DNA of 64,000 bases from Corticicoccus populi (GTDB lineage Bacteria > Bacillota > Bacilli > Staphylococcales > Salinicoccaceae): contig NZ_JBHUOQ010000003.1 of NCBI RefSeq assembly GCF_042686195.1, forward strand, positions 62,001 to 126,000, written 5' to 3'. How positions within the stretch are numbered: the stretch's first letter is position 1; each line of letters begins with the position of its first letter. A program made the position numbers and the translations under genes. Of the stretch, positions 1 through 8,723 are shown in pieces. Under the pieces are notes generated by a model. It was not told where the DNA came from. It did no database searches and saw only the letters and a program-made list of their open reading frames with translations.

Positions 1-127
1 TAATTTGCTTATATATATATTCTTTAGTGTTATTTTCATGGAATGAAAGTTCCGGATGCTGGTGCATATATCTTCTGATATCAATCATTTCACTGTAGCG
101 TGATTCGATTTCCTGTGAAATATTCAT
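1..127 (-). CDS. M20 family amidohydrolase, N-terminal fragment cut by window edge
   Basis: The reverse strand opens with ATG at 127-125 and stays open for 42 codons to the window edge. The translation holds the N-terminal signature RRYMHQHPELSFHE, which matches the HMHPELSF segment of the two genes beside it, so this is a third M20D (hippurate hydrolase/aminoacylase-like) metallopeptidase. Its start codon directly abuts the TAG stop of the preceding gene (130-128), and a GGAAGAA Shine-Dalgarno lies inside that gene's end, so the three are probably co-transcribed. The metal-binding centre lies outside the window, so activity cannot be judged. It could also be a truncated copy ending just beyond the edge. 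Confidence 0.85.
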   Translation of the reverse strand, partial: MNISQEIESRYSEMIDIRRYMHQHPELSFHENNTKEYIYKQI

Positions 128-1321
128 CTATTCTTCCTCCCTGGAGTCAAAAAATTTACTGACTGATAAAAGCATTACGGATAATGCGTTAATCAGACCT
201 TTTTCATCAATATCAAACATTGAATGATGGTGTGGATAGTCCGCTTTAAAACTTGAATTTCTAACCCCTGTATAATAAAAGGTGCCCGGTACACGCTGCA
301 GATAATAGGAGAAATCTTCACCGCCGAGATCTGCCTCGAGGGATTTAATGGACCTTACTGAAGATATATTTTCAGCAGCATCAACGACAATATTTGTCTT
401 CTCTTCATCATTTACGACAGGCGGATATCCTTTCATATAATCGAGGTCATATGAGATACCTGTGATAGTGACGAGGCCTTCCAGACATTTTTTAAGTTCG
501 CGGATCATGACAGCCTGCGTCTCATGGTTAAATGTACGGATGGTACCTCCGACAGTGACTGTATCGGGAATAACGTTGTGCTGATGTCCGCCGTTAAACA
601 TTGTAATTGAAAGAACAACAGGCTCCATTGGTTTTGATTTTCTTGTGACAGTATACTGCAGCTGGTTACAGAACGAGACAGCTGCTGCAATCGGGTCAAT
701 GGTCACATCGGGTTTAGATGCATGTCCGCCGCGCCCTTTAATGGTGACGGTGAAATCATCAGGCATACCTGTCGATGTCCCGACTTTATAACCGATGGTG
801 CCGATATCCAGATTGGTTGAGACATGCTGGCCGAATATAGCATCGACATTATCCAGGCAGCCGTCTTTAATCATTTGAATGGCACCACCGGGATCGACTT
901 CTTCGGCGTGCTGGAAAATGAAAACAACATTTCCTTTAAGCTGATCTCTATTTTCACTCAGGATTTTTGCTGCAGTTAATACGACAGCAGTATGCGCATC
1001 ATGTCCGCATGCATGCATCACACCAGGTACTGTAGAGCGGTAAGGGACATCTTTTTGATCATGAATCGGCAAAGCATCGAAATCTGCCCGAAGTGCGACA
1101 GAAGGGAGCGATTCATCTATAATCAGGCGCCCGACAACACCTCTGCCCCCCACACCTTCTTCAACTGAATCAATACCGATATCCCGTAAATATTCTGCAA
1201 TATATGCGGGTGTCTGAACTTCCTGAAATGAAAGTTCCGGATGCATATGAAAGTGACGGCGCAGACGCACCATCTCATTAAAATGTTTTTCTGTTTCTTT
1301 TTCTATGAAGTTTGTTTCCAT
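128..1321 (-). CDS. M20 family metallo-amidohydrolase (aminoacylase / N-acyl-amino-acid hydrolase type)
   Basis: A 397-residue zinc/manganese hydrolase of the M20D family, which splits N-acylated amino acids or small peptides in the cytoplasm. Visible family marks are HMHPELSF (residues 25-32), the metal-site HACGHD with Cys105 and His107, the catalytic Glu pair in QHAEE (138-141), a third ligand at His166 (GQH), the dimerisation GGHAS loop and the C-terminal GGEDFSYY and PHHH segments. All expected ligands are present, so it should be active. Start is ATG at 1321, preceded by AGGTGATTAA. It overlaps the end of the upstream paralogue by 19 bp, which implies translational coupling. The exact acyl substrate cannot be read from sequence. 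Confidence 0.93.
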   Translation of the reverse strand: METNFIEKETEKHFNEMVRLRRHFHMHPELSFQEVQTPAYIAEYLRDIGIDSVEEGVGGRGVVGRLIIDESLPSVALRADFDALPIHDQKDVPYRSTVPGVMHACGHDAHTAVVLTAAKILSENRDQLKGNVVFIFQHAEEVDPGGAIQMIKDGCLDNVDAIFGQHVSTNLDIGTIGYKVGTSTGMPDDFTVTIKGRGGHASKPDVTIDPIAAAVSFCNQLQYTVTRKSKPMEPVVLSITMFNGGHQHNVIPDTVTVGGTIRTFNHETQAVMIRELKKCLEGLVTITGISYDLDYMKGYPPVVNDEEKTNIVVDAAENISSVRSIKSLEADLGGEDFSYYLQRVPGTFYYTGVRNSSFKADYPHHHSMFDIDEKGLINALSVMLLSVSKFFDSREEE

Positions 1322-2481
1322 TTAATCACCTGTTCGATTTCAAGTATTTTCATGAACATTGACAAGGCAGATGTCATCGCATCTTCATCCAGATCAAATT
1401 TAGGATGGTGATGCACAACTGTTGACTGCTTATCCGGATTGCCCGAGCCTGTTAAGAAAAATGCCCCGGGCTTTTCATTAATATAATAAGAAAAATCTTC
1501 ACCAATCATCAACGGACGTGTATCTTCATAATGAAGGCCGAGGGATTTTGCGGCTTCTTCAATCACTGAAGCTTCATCTTCATGATTAATGACTGCCGGG
1601 TAGCCGAAGTTATAATATAAATCCGATGTGGCACCGCGTTTTTCACATGTCAGTTTTACTTCACGTTCGAAAATATCACGGATTTCTTCTTTAATTTCCT
1701 GTTTGAAGGTCCGTACTGTACCGACAAGCTCTGCCTTATCAGGAATGACATTGAAGGCTGTGCCGGCTTTTACCTGGCCGAAAGTTACTACTGCATTTTC
1801 AAGCGGGCCGACCTGTCTCGACACAACGGTCTGAAGGTTGGTAATGATTTCGCTCGCAATGACGACCGGATCTACAGAGTTATGCGGATGTGCAGCGTGG
1901 CCGCCGACACCATTAATGGTAATTACAAACATATCCGGGCTTGCGATAATCGGACCTGCTTTGGCGTGTATTTCATGGGTATTATACTGGCTCCAGTAAT
2001 GCTGGCCGTATACTTTATCAATACCGTCCAGAACATTGTCCTCAACCATTGAAACTGCACCTCCTGGCTGTACTTCTTCAGCAAACTGAAATATAAAGGA
2101 TATACTGCCTTTCAGTTCATCTTTTTGCTGGATGACGAGGTCTAAGAGTGCGAGCAGTGTACTTGTGTGTCCGTCATGTCCACATGCGTGCATGACGCCG
2201 GGAACTGTTGATTTATAAGGTACATCCTTTTCATCCTGTATAGGGAGTGCATCAAAATCCGCCCGTATTGCGATATGGGGGCTGCCTGTGCCGACTGTTG
2301 CAAGAATCCCGCCGCCGCCGACATTTTCCCGGATTTTCACATCAGGATAGTTGGATAATTGATTTAAAATATACTGGTATGTTTCTTTTTCTTCAAATGA
2401 TACTTCCGGGTGCATGTGTAAGTAACGTCGTACTTCTATCATCCGGGAGAGTTTGGAATGTGCTAAATCTGATATTGTCAT
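1303..2481 (-). CDS. M20 family metallo-amidohydrolase, first gene of the tandem array
   Basis: A 393-residue paralogue of the next gene, with the same landmarks: HMHPEVSF, DFDALPIQDEKDVPY, HACGHD (Cys100, His102), FAEEVQPGGA and GEDFSYY, ending with VVHHHPKFD. It belongs to the M20D aminoacylase/hippurate hydrolase group. I place the start at ATG 2481 because GGAGGG lies at the right distance upstream; an in-frame ATG at 2553 would add 24 residues that look unlike the family. It leads a minus-strand operon of three such genes and is divergent from kbl. Three copies in a row suggest different acyl or peptide specificities, which is inference. Confidence 0.92.
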   Translation of the reverse strand: MTISDLAHSKLSRMIEVRRYLHMHPEVSFEEKETYQYILNQLSNYPDVKIRENVGGGGILATVGTGSPHIAIRADFDALPIQDEKDVPYKSTVPGVMHACGHDGHTSTLLALLDLVIQQKDELKGSISFIFQFAEEVQPGGAVSMVEDNVLDGIDKVYGQHYWSQYNTHEIHAKAGPIIASPDMFVITINGVGGHAAHPHNSVDPVVIASEIITNLQTVVSRQVGPLENAVVTFGQVKAGTAFNVIPDKAELVGTVRTFKQEIKEEIRDIFEREVKLTCEKRGATSDLYYNFGYPAVINHEDEASVIEEAAKSLGLHYEDTRPLMIGEDFSYYINEKPGAFFLTGSGNPDKQSTVVHHHPKFDLDEDAMTSALSMFMKILEIEQVIKWKQTS

Positions 2482-2513
2482 AGACTGTTCCCTCCAGTTA
2501 AATATATTGCTTA

Positions 2514-2542
2514 ATTGTATCAAAATTTCATTATTATATAAA
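2514..2542 (-). promoter_or_regulatory. Candidate sigma-A promoter of the M20 amidohydrolase operon
   Basis: On the minus strand TTTATA (2542-2537) is separated by 17 bp from TACAAT (2519-2514), a good -10. It lies 33 bp upstream of the first gene's start and just ahead of its GGAGGG ribosome site. No operator is obvious. Confidence 0.5.
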
Positions 2543-2575
2543 TAGTTTTGCAAAAATTTGAAACAATTAAACTAG

Positions 2576-2604
2576 TTGATATTTATAAAAGGAAGCGCTT
2601 AAAT
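2576..2604 (+). promoter_or_regulatory. kbl promoter with overlapping cre-like site
   Basis: TTGATA (2576-2581) and TTAAAT (2599-2604) are 17 bp apart. The spacer contains GGAAGCGCTTAAAT; read on the minus strand, 2604-2589 (ATTTAAGCGCTTCCTT) matches the 16-bp cre consensus WTGNAANCGNWNNCWW at every position but the G. A cre between -35 and -10 normally means CcpA repression. The -10 is weak, and TATGAT at 2604-2609 is an alternative with a long spacer. Confidence 0.5.
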
Positions 2605-2636
2605 ATGATAGAATTATGGGGAGAGGAGAGGTTACA

Positions 2637-3827
2637 ATGTCTAAAATTTTAGATGAGTTTTTAAAATCAAATTTAAACGATTTGAAAGATAACGGGCTGT
2701 ATAATGAAATCAACGTAGTCAGCGGTGCCAATGGTGCCGTGATTAATGTTGAGGGGCAGGAACTGATTAATTTGTCATCTAATAATTATCTCGGTCTTGC
2801 AACGAATGAGAAGCTGAAAGAAGTTGCGAAGTCTGCGGTTGATTCACACGGTGTGGGTGCGGGTGCTGTCCGTACAATTAACGGAACGCTTGATCTGCAT
2901 GTTGAGCTGGAAGAAACACTGGCACGATTTAAGGGCACGGAAGCAGCGGTTGCTTTTCAATCCGGCTTTAACTGTAATATGGCGGCAATCCAGGCAGTGA
3001 TGAACAAAGAAGATGCGATTTTATCAGACGAGTTAAATCATGCATCCATTATTGACGGTTGTCGTTTATCCCGGGCTAAAATTATCCGCGTGAATCATTC
3101 AGATATGGATGATCTTCGTAAAAAAGCAAAAGAAGCAGTGGAATCCGGCTTGTATAAAAAAGTGATGTATATCACGGACGGTGTCTTTTCAATGGACGGC
3201 GATGTTGCGAAACTCCCTGAAATTGTAGAAATCGCAAAAGAATTTGATTTAATTACTTATGTTGATGATGCGCACGGTTCCGGTGTTATGGGCAAAGGTG
3301 CTGGTACTGTGAAGCATTTCGGCCTTGAAAAAGACATTGACCTCCAAATGGGTACGTTGTCAAAAGCAATTGGTGTGGTCGGCGGTTATGTAGCCGGGAC
3401 ACAGGATTTAATTGATTATTTGAAAGTGGCGGCGAGACCGTTTTTATTCTCAACAGCATTGACTCCGGGAGATACCCGTGCCATTACTGAAGCGGTAAAT
3501 ATGCTGATGGCGTCAACGGAACTTCATGACAGACTGTGGGAGAACGGGAATTATTTAAAAGACGGCCTGAAATCACTCGGGTTCAATATCGGCAGTTCAG
3601 AAACACCGATTACACCATGTATCATCGGCGATGAAAAAACGACTCAGACATTCTCCCGCCGCTTAATGGAAGAGGGCGTCTATGCCAAATCAATTGTATT
3701 TCCAACTGTAGCGAGAGGGACAGGCCGTGTCAGAAATATGCCGACTGCATCCCACACTAAGGAAATGCTTGATGAGGCACTCAGTATTTATGAAAAAGTC
3801 GGCAGAGAACTTAATGTAATTTCATAA
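2637..3827 (+). CDS. kbl: Glycine C-acetyltransferase (2-amino-3-ketobutyrate CoA ligase)
   Basis: A PLP enzyme of the alpha-oxoamine synthase family that cleaves 2-amino-3-oxobutyrate with CoA to glycine and acetyl-CoA, the second step of threonine breakdown. The 396 residues carry the N-terminal NLSSNNYLGL motif, the cofactor-binding VDDAHGSG (209-216) and the Schiff-base lysine K243 in GTLSKAIGVVGG. Start is the ATG at 2637, preceded by GGGGAGAGGAGAG; a longer in-frame start at 2616 would overlap this site. The next gene, 11 bp downstream, looks like the matching threonine dehydrogenase, so the pair forms a threonine-to-glycine unit. A cre-like site in the promoter suggests carbon catabolite control. 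Confidence 0.95.
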   Translation: MSKILDEFLKSNLNDLKDNGLYNEINVVSGANGAVINVEGQELINLSSNNYLGLATNEKLKEVAKSAVDSHGVGAGAVRTINGTLDLHVELEETLARFKGTEAAVAFQSGFNCNMAAIQAVMNKEDAILSDELNHASIIDGCRLSRAKIIRVNHSDMDDLRKKAKEAVESGLYKKVMYITDGVFSMDGDVAKLPEIVEIAKEFDLITYVDDAHGSGVMGKGAGTVKHFGLEKDIDLQMGTLSKAIGVVGGYVAGTQDLIDYLKVAARPFLFSTALTPGDTRAITEAVNMLMASTELHDRLWENGNYLKDGLKSLGFNIGSSETPITPCIIGDEKTTQTFSRRLMEEGVYAKSIVFPTVARGTGRVRNMPTASHTKEMLDEALSIYEKVGRELNVIS

Positions 3828-3838
3828 GGGGTAAAATG

Positions 3839-4783
3839 ATGGAGCGAATTATAATAACAGGTGCGCTCGGACAGATCGGGACCGAGCTCACCATTAAATT
3901 GAGAGAAATGTATGGAGACGAAAATGTTCTTGCAACGGATATAAATATACCTGAAACGGGGCCGCTCGCAGGAAAACCATTTGAACGTCTTGATGTCAGA
4001 AATTTTGAAGACATGATGGATATATGCAGAACTTTCAAAGCAGATACGATAATGCATATGGCGGCACTTCTCAGTGCAACGGCCGAAATTCATCCACAGC
4101 TCGCATGGGATATTAATATGGGGGGACTGGTGAATGCACTTGAGACAGCGAGAAAGCTGAACCTTCAGTTTTTCACACCGAGTTCAATCGGTGCTTTCGG
4201 ACCGGAAACGCCGAAGCAGAATACACCGCAGACGACGATTCAGAGACCGACAACAATGTACGGTGTCAATAAGGTGTCAGGAGAATTATTGTGCGACTAT
4301 TATTTCACAAAATTCGGTGTGGATACACGCAGTGTCAGATTCCCCGGACTGATTTCACATGTTAAGGAGCCTGGCGGCGGTACTACAGACTATGCAGTGG
4401 AAATTTATTTTGAAGCGGTCAGAAAAGGCTGTTATACATCATATATTGCCGAGGGCACATATATGGACATGATGTATATGGATGATGCGATTAATGCGAT
4501 TATTAAGCTGATGAATGCACCTGGTGATACATTAACCGACCGTAATGCATTTAATGTATCAGGAATGAGCATTGAACCGGAAATGATTGCTGCGGAAATA
4601 AAAAAACATATACCGGATTTTGAATTGAAGTATAATGTGGATGAAGTGAGACAGGGAATTGCTGAAACATGGCCGGATGCGATTGATGTCAGCGCAGCCT
4701 CAGAGCAGTGGGGATTTGACCCTGAATATAATTTAAAAAGAATGACAGAAGTGATGTTAACAGCTGTTGGACAGAAAGTATAA
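3839..4783 (+). CDS. NAD-dependent epimerase/dehydratase-family protein, probable SDR-type L-threonine 3-dehydrogenase
   Basis: A 314-residue extended short-chain dehydrogenase. It starts with the NAD-binding GALGQIG glycine motif, has the acidic residue that follows the second strand (ATDIN), and the catalytic Ser in TPSSIGAF and YGVNK (Tyr and Lys four apart). This is the layout of SDR-type threonine 3-dehydrogenases, which oxidise threonine to 2-amino-3-oxobutyrate, the substrate of the adjacent kbl product. ATG codons occur at 3836 and 3839; I prefer 3839 because it lies 7 nt from AAGGGG. The pairing with kbl supports the role, but the substrate is inferred from family and context. Confidence 0.85.
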   Translation: MERIIITGALGQIGTELTIKLREMYGDENVLATDINIPETGPLAGKPFERLDVRNFEDMMDICRTFKADTIMHMAALLSATAEIHPQLAWDINMGGLVNALETARKLNLQFFTPSSIGAFGPETPKQNTPQTTIQRPTTMYGVNKVSGELLCDYYFTKFGVDTRSVRFPGLISHVKEPGGGTTDYAVEIYFEAVRKGCYTSYIAEGTYMDMMYMDDAINAIIKLMNAPGDTLTDRNAFNVSGMSIEPEMIAAEIKKHIPDFELKYNVDEVRQGIAETWPDAIDVSAASEQWGFDPEYNLKRMTEVMLTAVGQKV

Positions 4784-4823
4784 GGAGGCTCTGCCTTCTT
4801 ATTTTTCTAAGGAGTGGACAAAG

Positions 4824-5522
4824 ATGAAAATGATTTTATTGGATAAAGACGGTACACTGCTTGATTACGGAAAAGTGTGGGGACCTTATGCCAGAAAGTG
4901 TGTAGATAATTTTGTTGAAACTTTTGATAAACATCATGAAAAAGAATCTCTTGAAAAATCACTTGGTGTAGTGGACGGTGTGATTCAGGCGAACTCTGTT
5001 GTTGCAAGTGGAACGGGAAGCGAAATCCATGCGACTTTTGAACGGTATGCAGAAAGCGGCAGTGAATGGGCGAAGAAACATTATGAAGAGAATTTTGATT
5101 TTATATATGCACATATGCGGCTGATAGCCGGTGCGAAAGAAACGATGGAAGCTTTTCACAGGCTGGGATATAAAAATGTCATCGTTACAAGTGACTCAAG
5201 AAAAAGTACAGAGGCCTTTATTGAAAAATTTAACCTCGGCGTACTGATAACGGATGTGGTTGCCGGCGGTGACAGTGAATACTGCAAGCCGGATATCAGA
5301 GTGTTGGATCAGCTGATGGCGCGTCACGGACTGGAAATTTCCGACCTTGTGATGGTGGGTGATAATGCGGCAGATACAATGCTCGGTTATGACGAGGGTA
5401 TGTTTACTGTCGGAGTTTTGAGCGGAACTTCTAAAAAAGAGGACTTGGACGGGGCCGACTTGATTGTGGACAGTATTGAAGATATGATCCGGGACAATCG
5501 TTTGATATTTGAAGATAAATAG
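4824..5522 (+). CDS. HAD-superfamily hydrolase
   Basis: A 232-residue cytoplasmic phosphatase-like protein of the haloacid dehalogenase fold. Motif I is DKDGTLLD near the N-terminus (nucleophile Asp), motif II is the Ser/Thr in VIVTSDSRK, motif III a Lys before the GDNAADTMLG loop, and motif IV is the paired acid in that loop. A helical cap of about 100 residues follows motif I, as in phosphoglycolate phosphatase-like members. Start is ATG 4824 with AAGGAG 9 nt upstream; an upstream in-frame ATG at 4767 overlaps the previous gene and has no ribosome site. Substrate unknown. Confidence 0.85.
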   Translation: MKMILLDKDGTLLDYGKVWGPYARKCVDNFVETFDKHHEKESLEKSLGVVDGVIQANSVVASGTGSEIHATFERYAESGSEWAKKHYEENFDFIYAHMRLIAGAKETMEAFHRLGYKNVIVTSDSRKSTEAFIEKFNLGVLITDVVAGGDSEYCKPDIRVLDQLMARHGLEISDLVMVGDNAADTMLGYDEGMFTVGVLSGTSKKEDLDGADLIVDSIEDMIRDNRLIFEDK

Positions 5523-5531
5523 GTGAAGTGT

Positions 5532-5996
5532 ATGCATGAAAAATTTATGAGAATGGCTCTGGAAGAAGCGGGTAAAGCAGAGGCTCTCGGAGAGGTGCCG
5601 ATCGGTGCGGTTATTGTAAAAGACGGTGAAGTGATTGCCAGGGCGCATAACTTGAGGGAAACGTCGCAGAATCCGGTAACACATGCGGAAGTTCTGGCGA
5701 TTCAAGAGGCGAGCAGGTACCTTGGTTCGTTCAGATTGGAGTCCTGCATTCTTTATGTTACTCTTGAACCTTGTGTGATGTGTTCCGGTGCGATTATTAT
5801 GAGCCGTATTCCACACGTGGTTTACGGTGCACCTGACAAAAAGGGCGGGACTGTCGACAGCCTGATGCGTCTGCTCGATGAGCCGAAGTTCAATCACAGG
5901 GCATTGGTCACATCCGGTGTACTTGGTGATGAATGTGGTGAGCGGCTGACTTTATTCTTCAGAAATTTACGAAAAAAGCGCAAAAAAGAGGTTTAA
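5532..5996 (+). CDS. tadA: tRNA adenosine(34) deaminase
   Basis: Zinc deaminase that converts wobble adenosine 34 to inosine, chiefly in tRNA-Arg(ACG). The 154 residues have the HAE motif (His51, Glu53) and the zinc-binding PCVMC (Cys81, Cys84), and RNA-side positions typical of TadA such as SRIPHVVYGA and the basic C-terminal tail RKKRKK. AGGTG overlapping the previous stop precedes ATG 5532; an in-frame GTG at 5523 lies inside this ribosome site. Translation is probably coupled to the HAD gene upstream. Normally essential. Confidence 0.95.
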   Translation: MHEKFMRMALEEAGKAEALGEVPIGAVIVKDGEVIARAHNLRETSQNPVTHAEVLAIQEASRYLGSFRLESCILYVTLEPCVMCSGAIIMSRIPHVVYGAPDKKGGTVDSLMRLLDEPKFNHRALVTSGVLGDECGERLTLFFRNLRKKRKKEV

Positions 5997-6056
5997 TCGC
6001 CGGCTTTTTGATAGAATGATAGAAAAGATAGGACATAAGGGAGTTTTATAATAAAA

Positions 6057-6926
6057 ATGGTTAAGATGATAGCACTTGATATGGATGGCACTCTTCTGAC
6101 ATCCGAACATGAGATTACCGACAGGACACAAAAAGCAATCAAACGCGCGCTTTCAGAAGGCGTTCAAGTGGTGATTGCGACAGGGCGTGCATTTTATGAG
6201 GCACATGCTGCCATCAAGCAGTACGGGCTGAAACTGCCGTACATCTGTTTAAATGGTGCACAGGTAAGAAACGAACAGCACGAAGTGATTGCGACAGCAT
6301 CATTAAATAGAAGCCTGAATAATGAGATTTCCAGTGTGTTCAAGGCGGAGGATGTGTTTTATCAAGTATATACAGATCGTGCCATTTATACGACAGACTT
6401 AGAGCGTGATATGGAAATATTTCTGGACCTCGCACATCAGAACGGCGGTCATGCAAATGAAGCGCTGATTCGCCAGCGTATGGAAGAACGTGTTGCAAGA
6501 AAGTCCATGATTGAAATTGAAGATTATAGAGAATTATTTAACCGTGAAGACGAGCTGGTACTGAAATTTTTAGGTGCATCTACGAGTAAAGCGAAGCTTG
6601 TCAGAGCTAAAAATTATTTATATGATATCGGTAATCTTGCTGTGTCTGCATCATCACCGGGTAATATTGAACTGACACATGAAACAGCACAAAAAGGTAT
6701 TGCACTCGAAACTATGGCGGATGTTCTGGACATTGATATGAAGGATGTCATGGCTGTCGGCGATAATTTGAATGATATTTCAATGCTGAAAAAAGCAGGA
6801 GTTTCAGTGGCTATGGGTAATGGCTCTTCTGAGACAAAGGCGATTGCGGACGTTGTAACAGAAACCAACCAGAACGAAGGTGTGGCAAGAGCAATAGAAC
6901 GCGCCCTTGATGGTGAGTTTTCATAA
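6057..6926 (+). CDS. Cof-type HAD-IIB family phosphatase
   Basis: A 289-residue HAD phosphatase of the Cof subfamily. DMDGTLL near residues 8-14 gives the nucleophile, VIATGRAF is motif II, and GDNLNDISML with AMGNGS is the typical C-terminal metal and closing signature of Cof proteins, which dephosphorylate sugar phosphates, FMN or PLP. The cap domain lies between. GGGAG is 13 nt from ATG 6057, a longer spacing than usual, but no closer in-frame start keeps the motif. A terminator hairpin follows the stop. Confidence 0.9.
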   Translation: MVKMIALDMDGTLLTSEHEITDRTQKAIKRALSEGVQVVIATGRAFYEAHAAIKQYGLKLPYICLNGAQVRNEQHEVIATASLNRSLNNEISSVFKAEDVFYQVYTDRAIYTTDLERDMEIFLDLAHQNGGHANEALIRQRMEERVARKSMIEIEDYRELFNREDELVLKFLGASTSKAKLVRAKNYLYDIGNLAVSASSPGNIELTHETAQKGIALETMADVLDIDMKDVMAVGDNLNDISMLKKAGVSVAMGNGSSETKAIADVVTETNQNEGVARAIERALDGEFS

Positions 6927-6941
6927 TATAATAGATGTGAG

Positions 6942-6980
6942 TAAACAGAGATTGACGTTCTGACGTGAATTTCTGTTTTT
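6942..6980 (+). terminator. Intrinsic terminator after the Cof phosphatase gene
   Basis: AAACAGA pairs with TCTGTTT around an inner ACGT/ACGT stem, followed by a run of six T. The rest of the gap to 7100 shows no gene. Confidence 0.75.
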
Positions 6981-7101
6981 TCTTTTGGAGTGACTGTGCC
7001 GTTTGGAATTTTGAATGGTTTTTTACATGTATCGGAGTCAGTCAGTTTTGTGAATGATGCTGTACTTTAAAATAAAGAGAGTCATTCAACACTTATACCA
7101 T

Positions 7102-7147
7102 AAAAAAGAGCAGGCACGTTTCTTATATTAAAAGAACGTGTCTGCTC
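7102..7147 (-). terminator. Terminator of the yojF-bshB2-folE2 operon
   Basis: GAGCAGGCACGTT pairs with AACGTGTCTGCTC (one G-T pair); on the minus strand the stem is followed by TTTTTTA. It sits just after the folE2 stop. Confidence 0.85.
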
Positions 7148-7153
7148 TCTATA

Positions 7154-8032
7154 TTATTTTGTATACCGCATGCGGCTGAACGCATCGTGCTGGTGAATGC
7201 TTTCTTCATTGCGGCATTCGATTTCAAATCCTGTGACCCAGTCGAGTTCAACTAAATCGTATGCAATCAGACGGATTAAGTCTTCCACAAACCTTGGATT
7301 TTCATAAGCACGCTCTGTAACTATTTTTTCATCTGTACGTTTGAGTACCGGGTAGAGCTGACTTGAGGCATTTACTTCAAGTAGTTCGTATAACTGTTCT
7401 TTATGATTTTCAGGAACAACTTTATCGGGATCTGTATCGAGCAGAACTTTTACATAACCGCGCTGGTTGTGGGCGCTGTACTCGCTGATTTCTTTTGAGC
7501 ATGGGCAGAGTGTCGTTACCATTGCCGTCATACCGAGCTGTTTTCTTGTAATGCCTTCACTTGAAACAGACATGGAATACTTAACATCTGCATGTGCCAT
7601 GCCGTTGATGTGTGTGCCCGGACTTGGTTTTACGAAATACCATTTACCTTCAGCAGTAATTTCCGCCGACTCCTGCTGCATGCGTGTTCTTAAACGTGAC
7701 AGGATATTGGAAAGTGTATTGAAATCAAGGGAGACACCCTGATTGTTTTCTGTTTCCAGACTCTCAAGCAGGCGGCTCATGTTAATACCTTTTTCATCCT
7801 GATTCAAGCTGGTGGCAATTTCGAATGTGCCGACAGACTGGAAGCCGCCGATTACTACAGGATAGCTTAAATTATTGATGCCGACAGATTCCACTGGGAA
7901 CAGGAAATCTTTTTTTGTACTTTGAAGGTCAGCCATATCTTTTTTCTCTTTTGGTTTTTTTCCTTCAATTGGATCAACAGAGCCGAAATGTTTAAAACGA
8001 CCTTCTCGTGTCGTTAAATCTAATTCTTCCAT
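7154..8032 (-). CDS. folE2: GTP cyclohydrolase IB (FolE2)
   Basis: A 292-residue type IB GTP cyclohydrolase that makes 7,8-dihydroneopterin triphosphate, the first step of folate synthesis. The family marks are the catalytic cysteine region LCPCSKEIS (Cys176, Cys178), SAHNQRG and the C-terminal CRNEESIHQHDAF. FolE2 is the metal-promiscuous, zinc-independent version and is the usual one in staphylococci. AAGGAG lies 6 nt from ATG 8032. It is 10 bp downstream of bshB2, so it is the last gene of a bacillithiol/folate operon and ends at a strong terminator. Confidence 0.96.
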   Translation of the reverse strand: MEELDLTTREGRFKHFGSVDPIEGKKPKEKKDMADLQSTKKDFLFPVESVGINNLSYPVVIGGFQSVGTFEIATSLNQDEKGINMSRLLESLETENNQGVSLDFNTLSNILSRLRTRMQQESAEITAEGKWYFVKPSPGTHINGMAHADVKYSMSVSSEGITRKQLGMTAMVTTLCPCSKEISEYSAHNQRGYVKVLLDTDPDKVVPENHKEQLYELLEVNASSQLYPVLKRTDEKIVTERAYENPRFVEDLIRLIAYDLVELDWVTGFEIECRNEESIHQHDAFSRMRYTK

Positions 8033-8042
8033 AATGTTCTCC

Positions 8043-8711
8043 TTATTTGATATCGTAGCTGTAGAAATGTTCGGAAGTCATCCATGTACTGTGGGCTTCG
8101 TCTCCCTCTACAGTTTCAGAAGCAAGTGTCTCAAGGAGTGGTCCGGTTTGTGAGATATGTGCAGCCATGACTTCTTTTTTTCGTTCTTCATAACCTGAAA
8201 TATCAACAATGATATCCGGTTCTCCTAAATCTTCAAGTGTCTGATTGCTGAAAGCGACAAGCTGGAGTGACGGACGTTTTTCAGCAGGGATTTCCTTCAC
8301 AGCATCAACAACAGCATATGCCGTTGCCTCATGATCGGGATGTACTGAGTAGCCCGGGTAGAAAGTGATAATCCGTGATGGATTAATTTCTTCAATTAAA
8401 CCGGACATGACATTTTTTAAATGGCCGGGTGCTTCAAACTCCAGAGTTTTGTCGCGGTAGCCGAGTAACCTGAGGTCTTCGACTCCCATCACTTCAGCAC
8501 TTTTTTCAACTTCTTTTTTTCGTATTTTATGAAGTGATTCGCGTGTTGCAAATGGAGGATAACCTAAATTGCGCCCCATGTCACCGAATGTCAGGCATGC
8601 ATATGTTACAGGCACCCCCATGTCTCTGTACTTCATTAATGTGCCGCTCACACCGAACGCTTCATCATCGGGGTGCGGAAAAATGACAAGGACATGATTT
8701 TCTTGTTCCAT
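8043..8711 (-). CDS. bshB2: Bacillithiol biosynthesis deacetylase BshB2
   Basis: A 222-residue LmbE/PIG-L-like zinc deacetylase. The zinc and catalytic motif HPDDE lies at 13-17 and HPDH at 124-127. BshB2 removes acetate from GlcNAc-malate (and can act on bacillithiol conjugates) in the synthesis of bacillithiol, the low-molecular-weight thiol of this group. The assignment as BshB2 rather than BshB1 or Bca rests on overall similarity and on the yojF gene directly upstream, a pairing conserved with Bacillus yojF-yojG. Start ATG 8711 follows AGGAGG. Confidence 0.9.
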   Translation of the reverse strand: MEQENHVLVIFPHPDDEAFGVSGTLMKYRDMGVPVTYACLTFGDMGRNLGYPPFATRESLHKIRKKEVEKSAEVMGVEDLRLLGYRDKTLEFEAPGHLKNVMSGLIEEINPSRIITFYPGYSVHPDHEATAYAVVDAVKEIPAEKRPSLQLVAFSNQTLEDLGEPDIIVDISGYEERKKEVMAAHISQTGPLLETLASETVEGDEAHSTWMTSEHFYSYDIK

Positions 8712-8723
8712 AGATGTTTCCTC

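Noticed and set aside
5196..5897. A 233-residue open frame antisense to the HAD and tadA genes
   Set aside because: It crosses two well-supported genes in antisense and is rich in His/Arg/Cys, as shadow frames are here.
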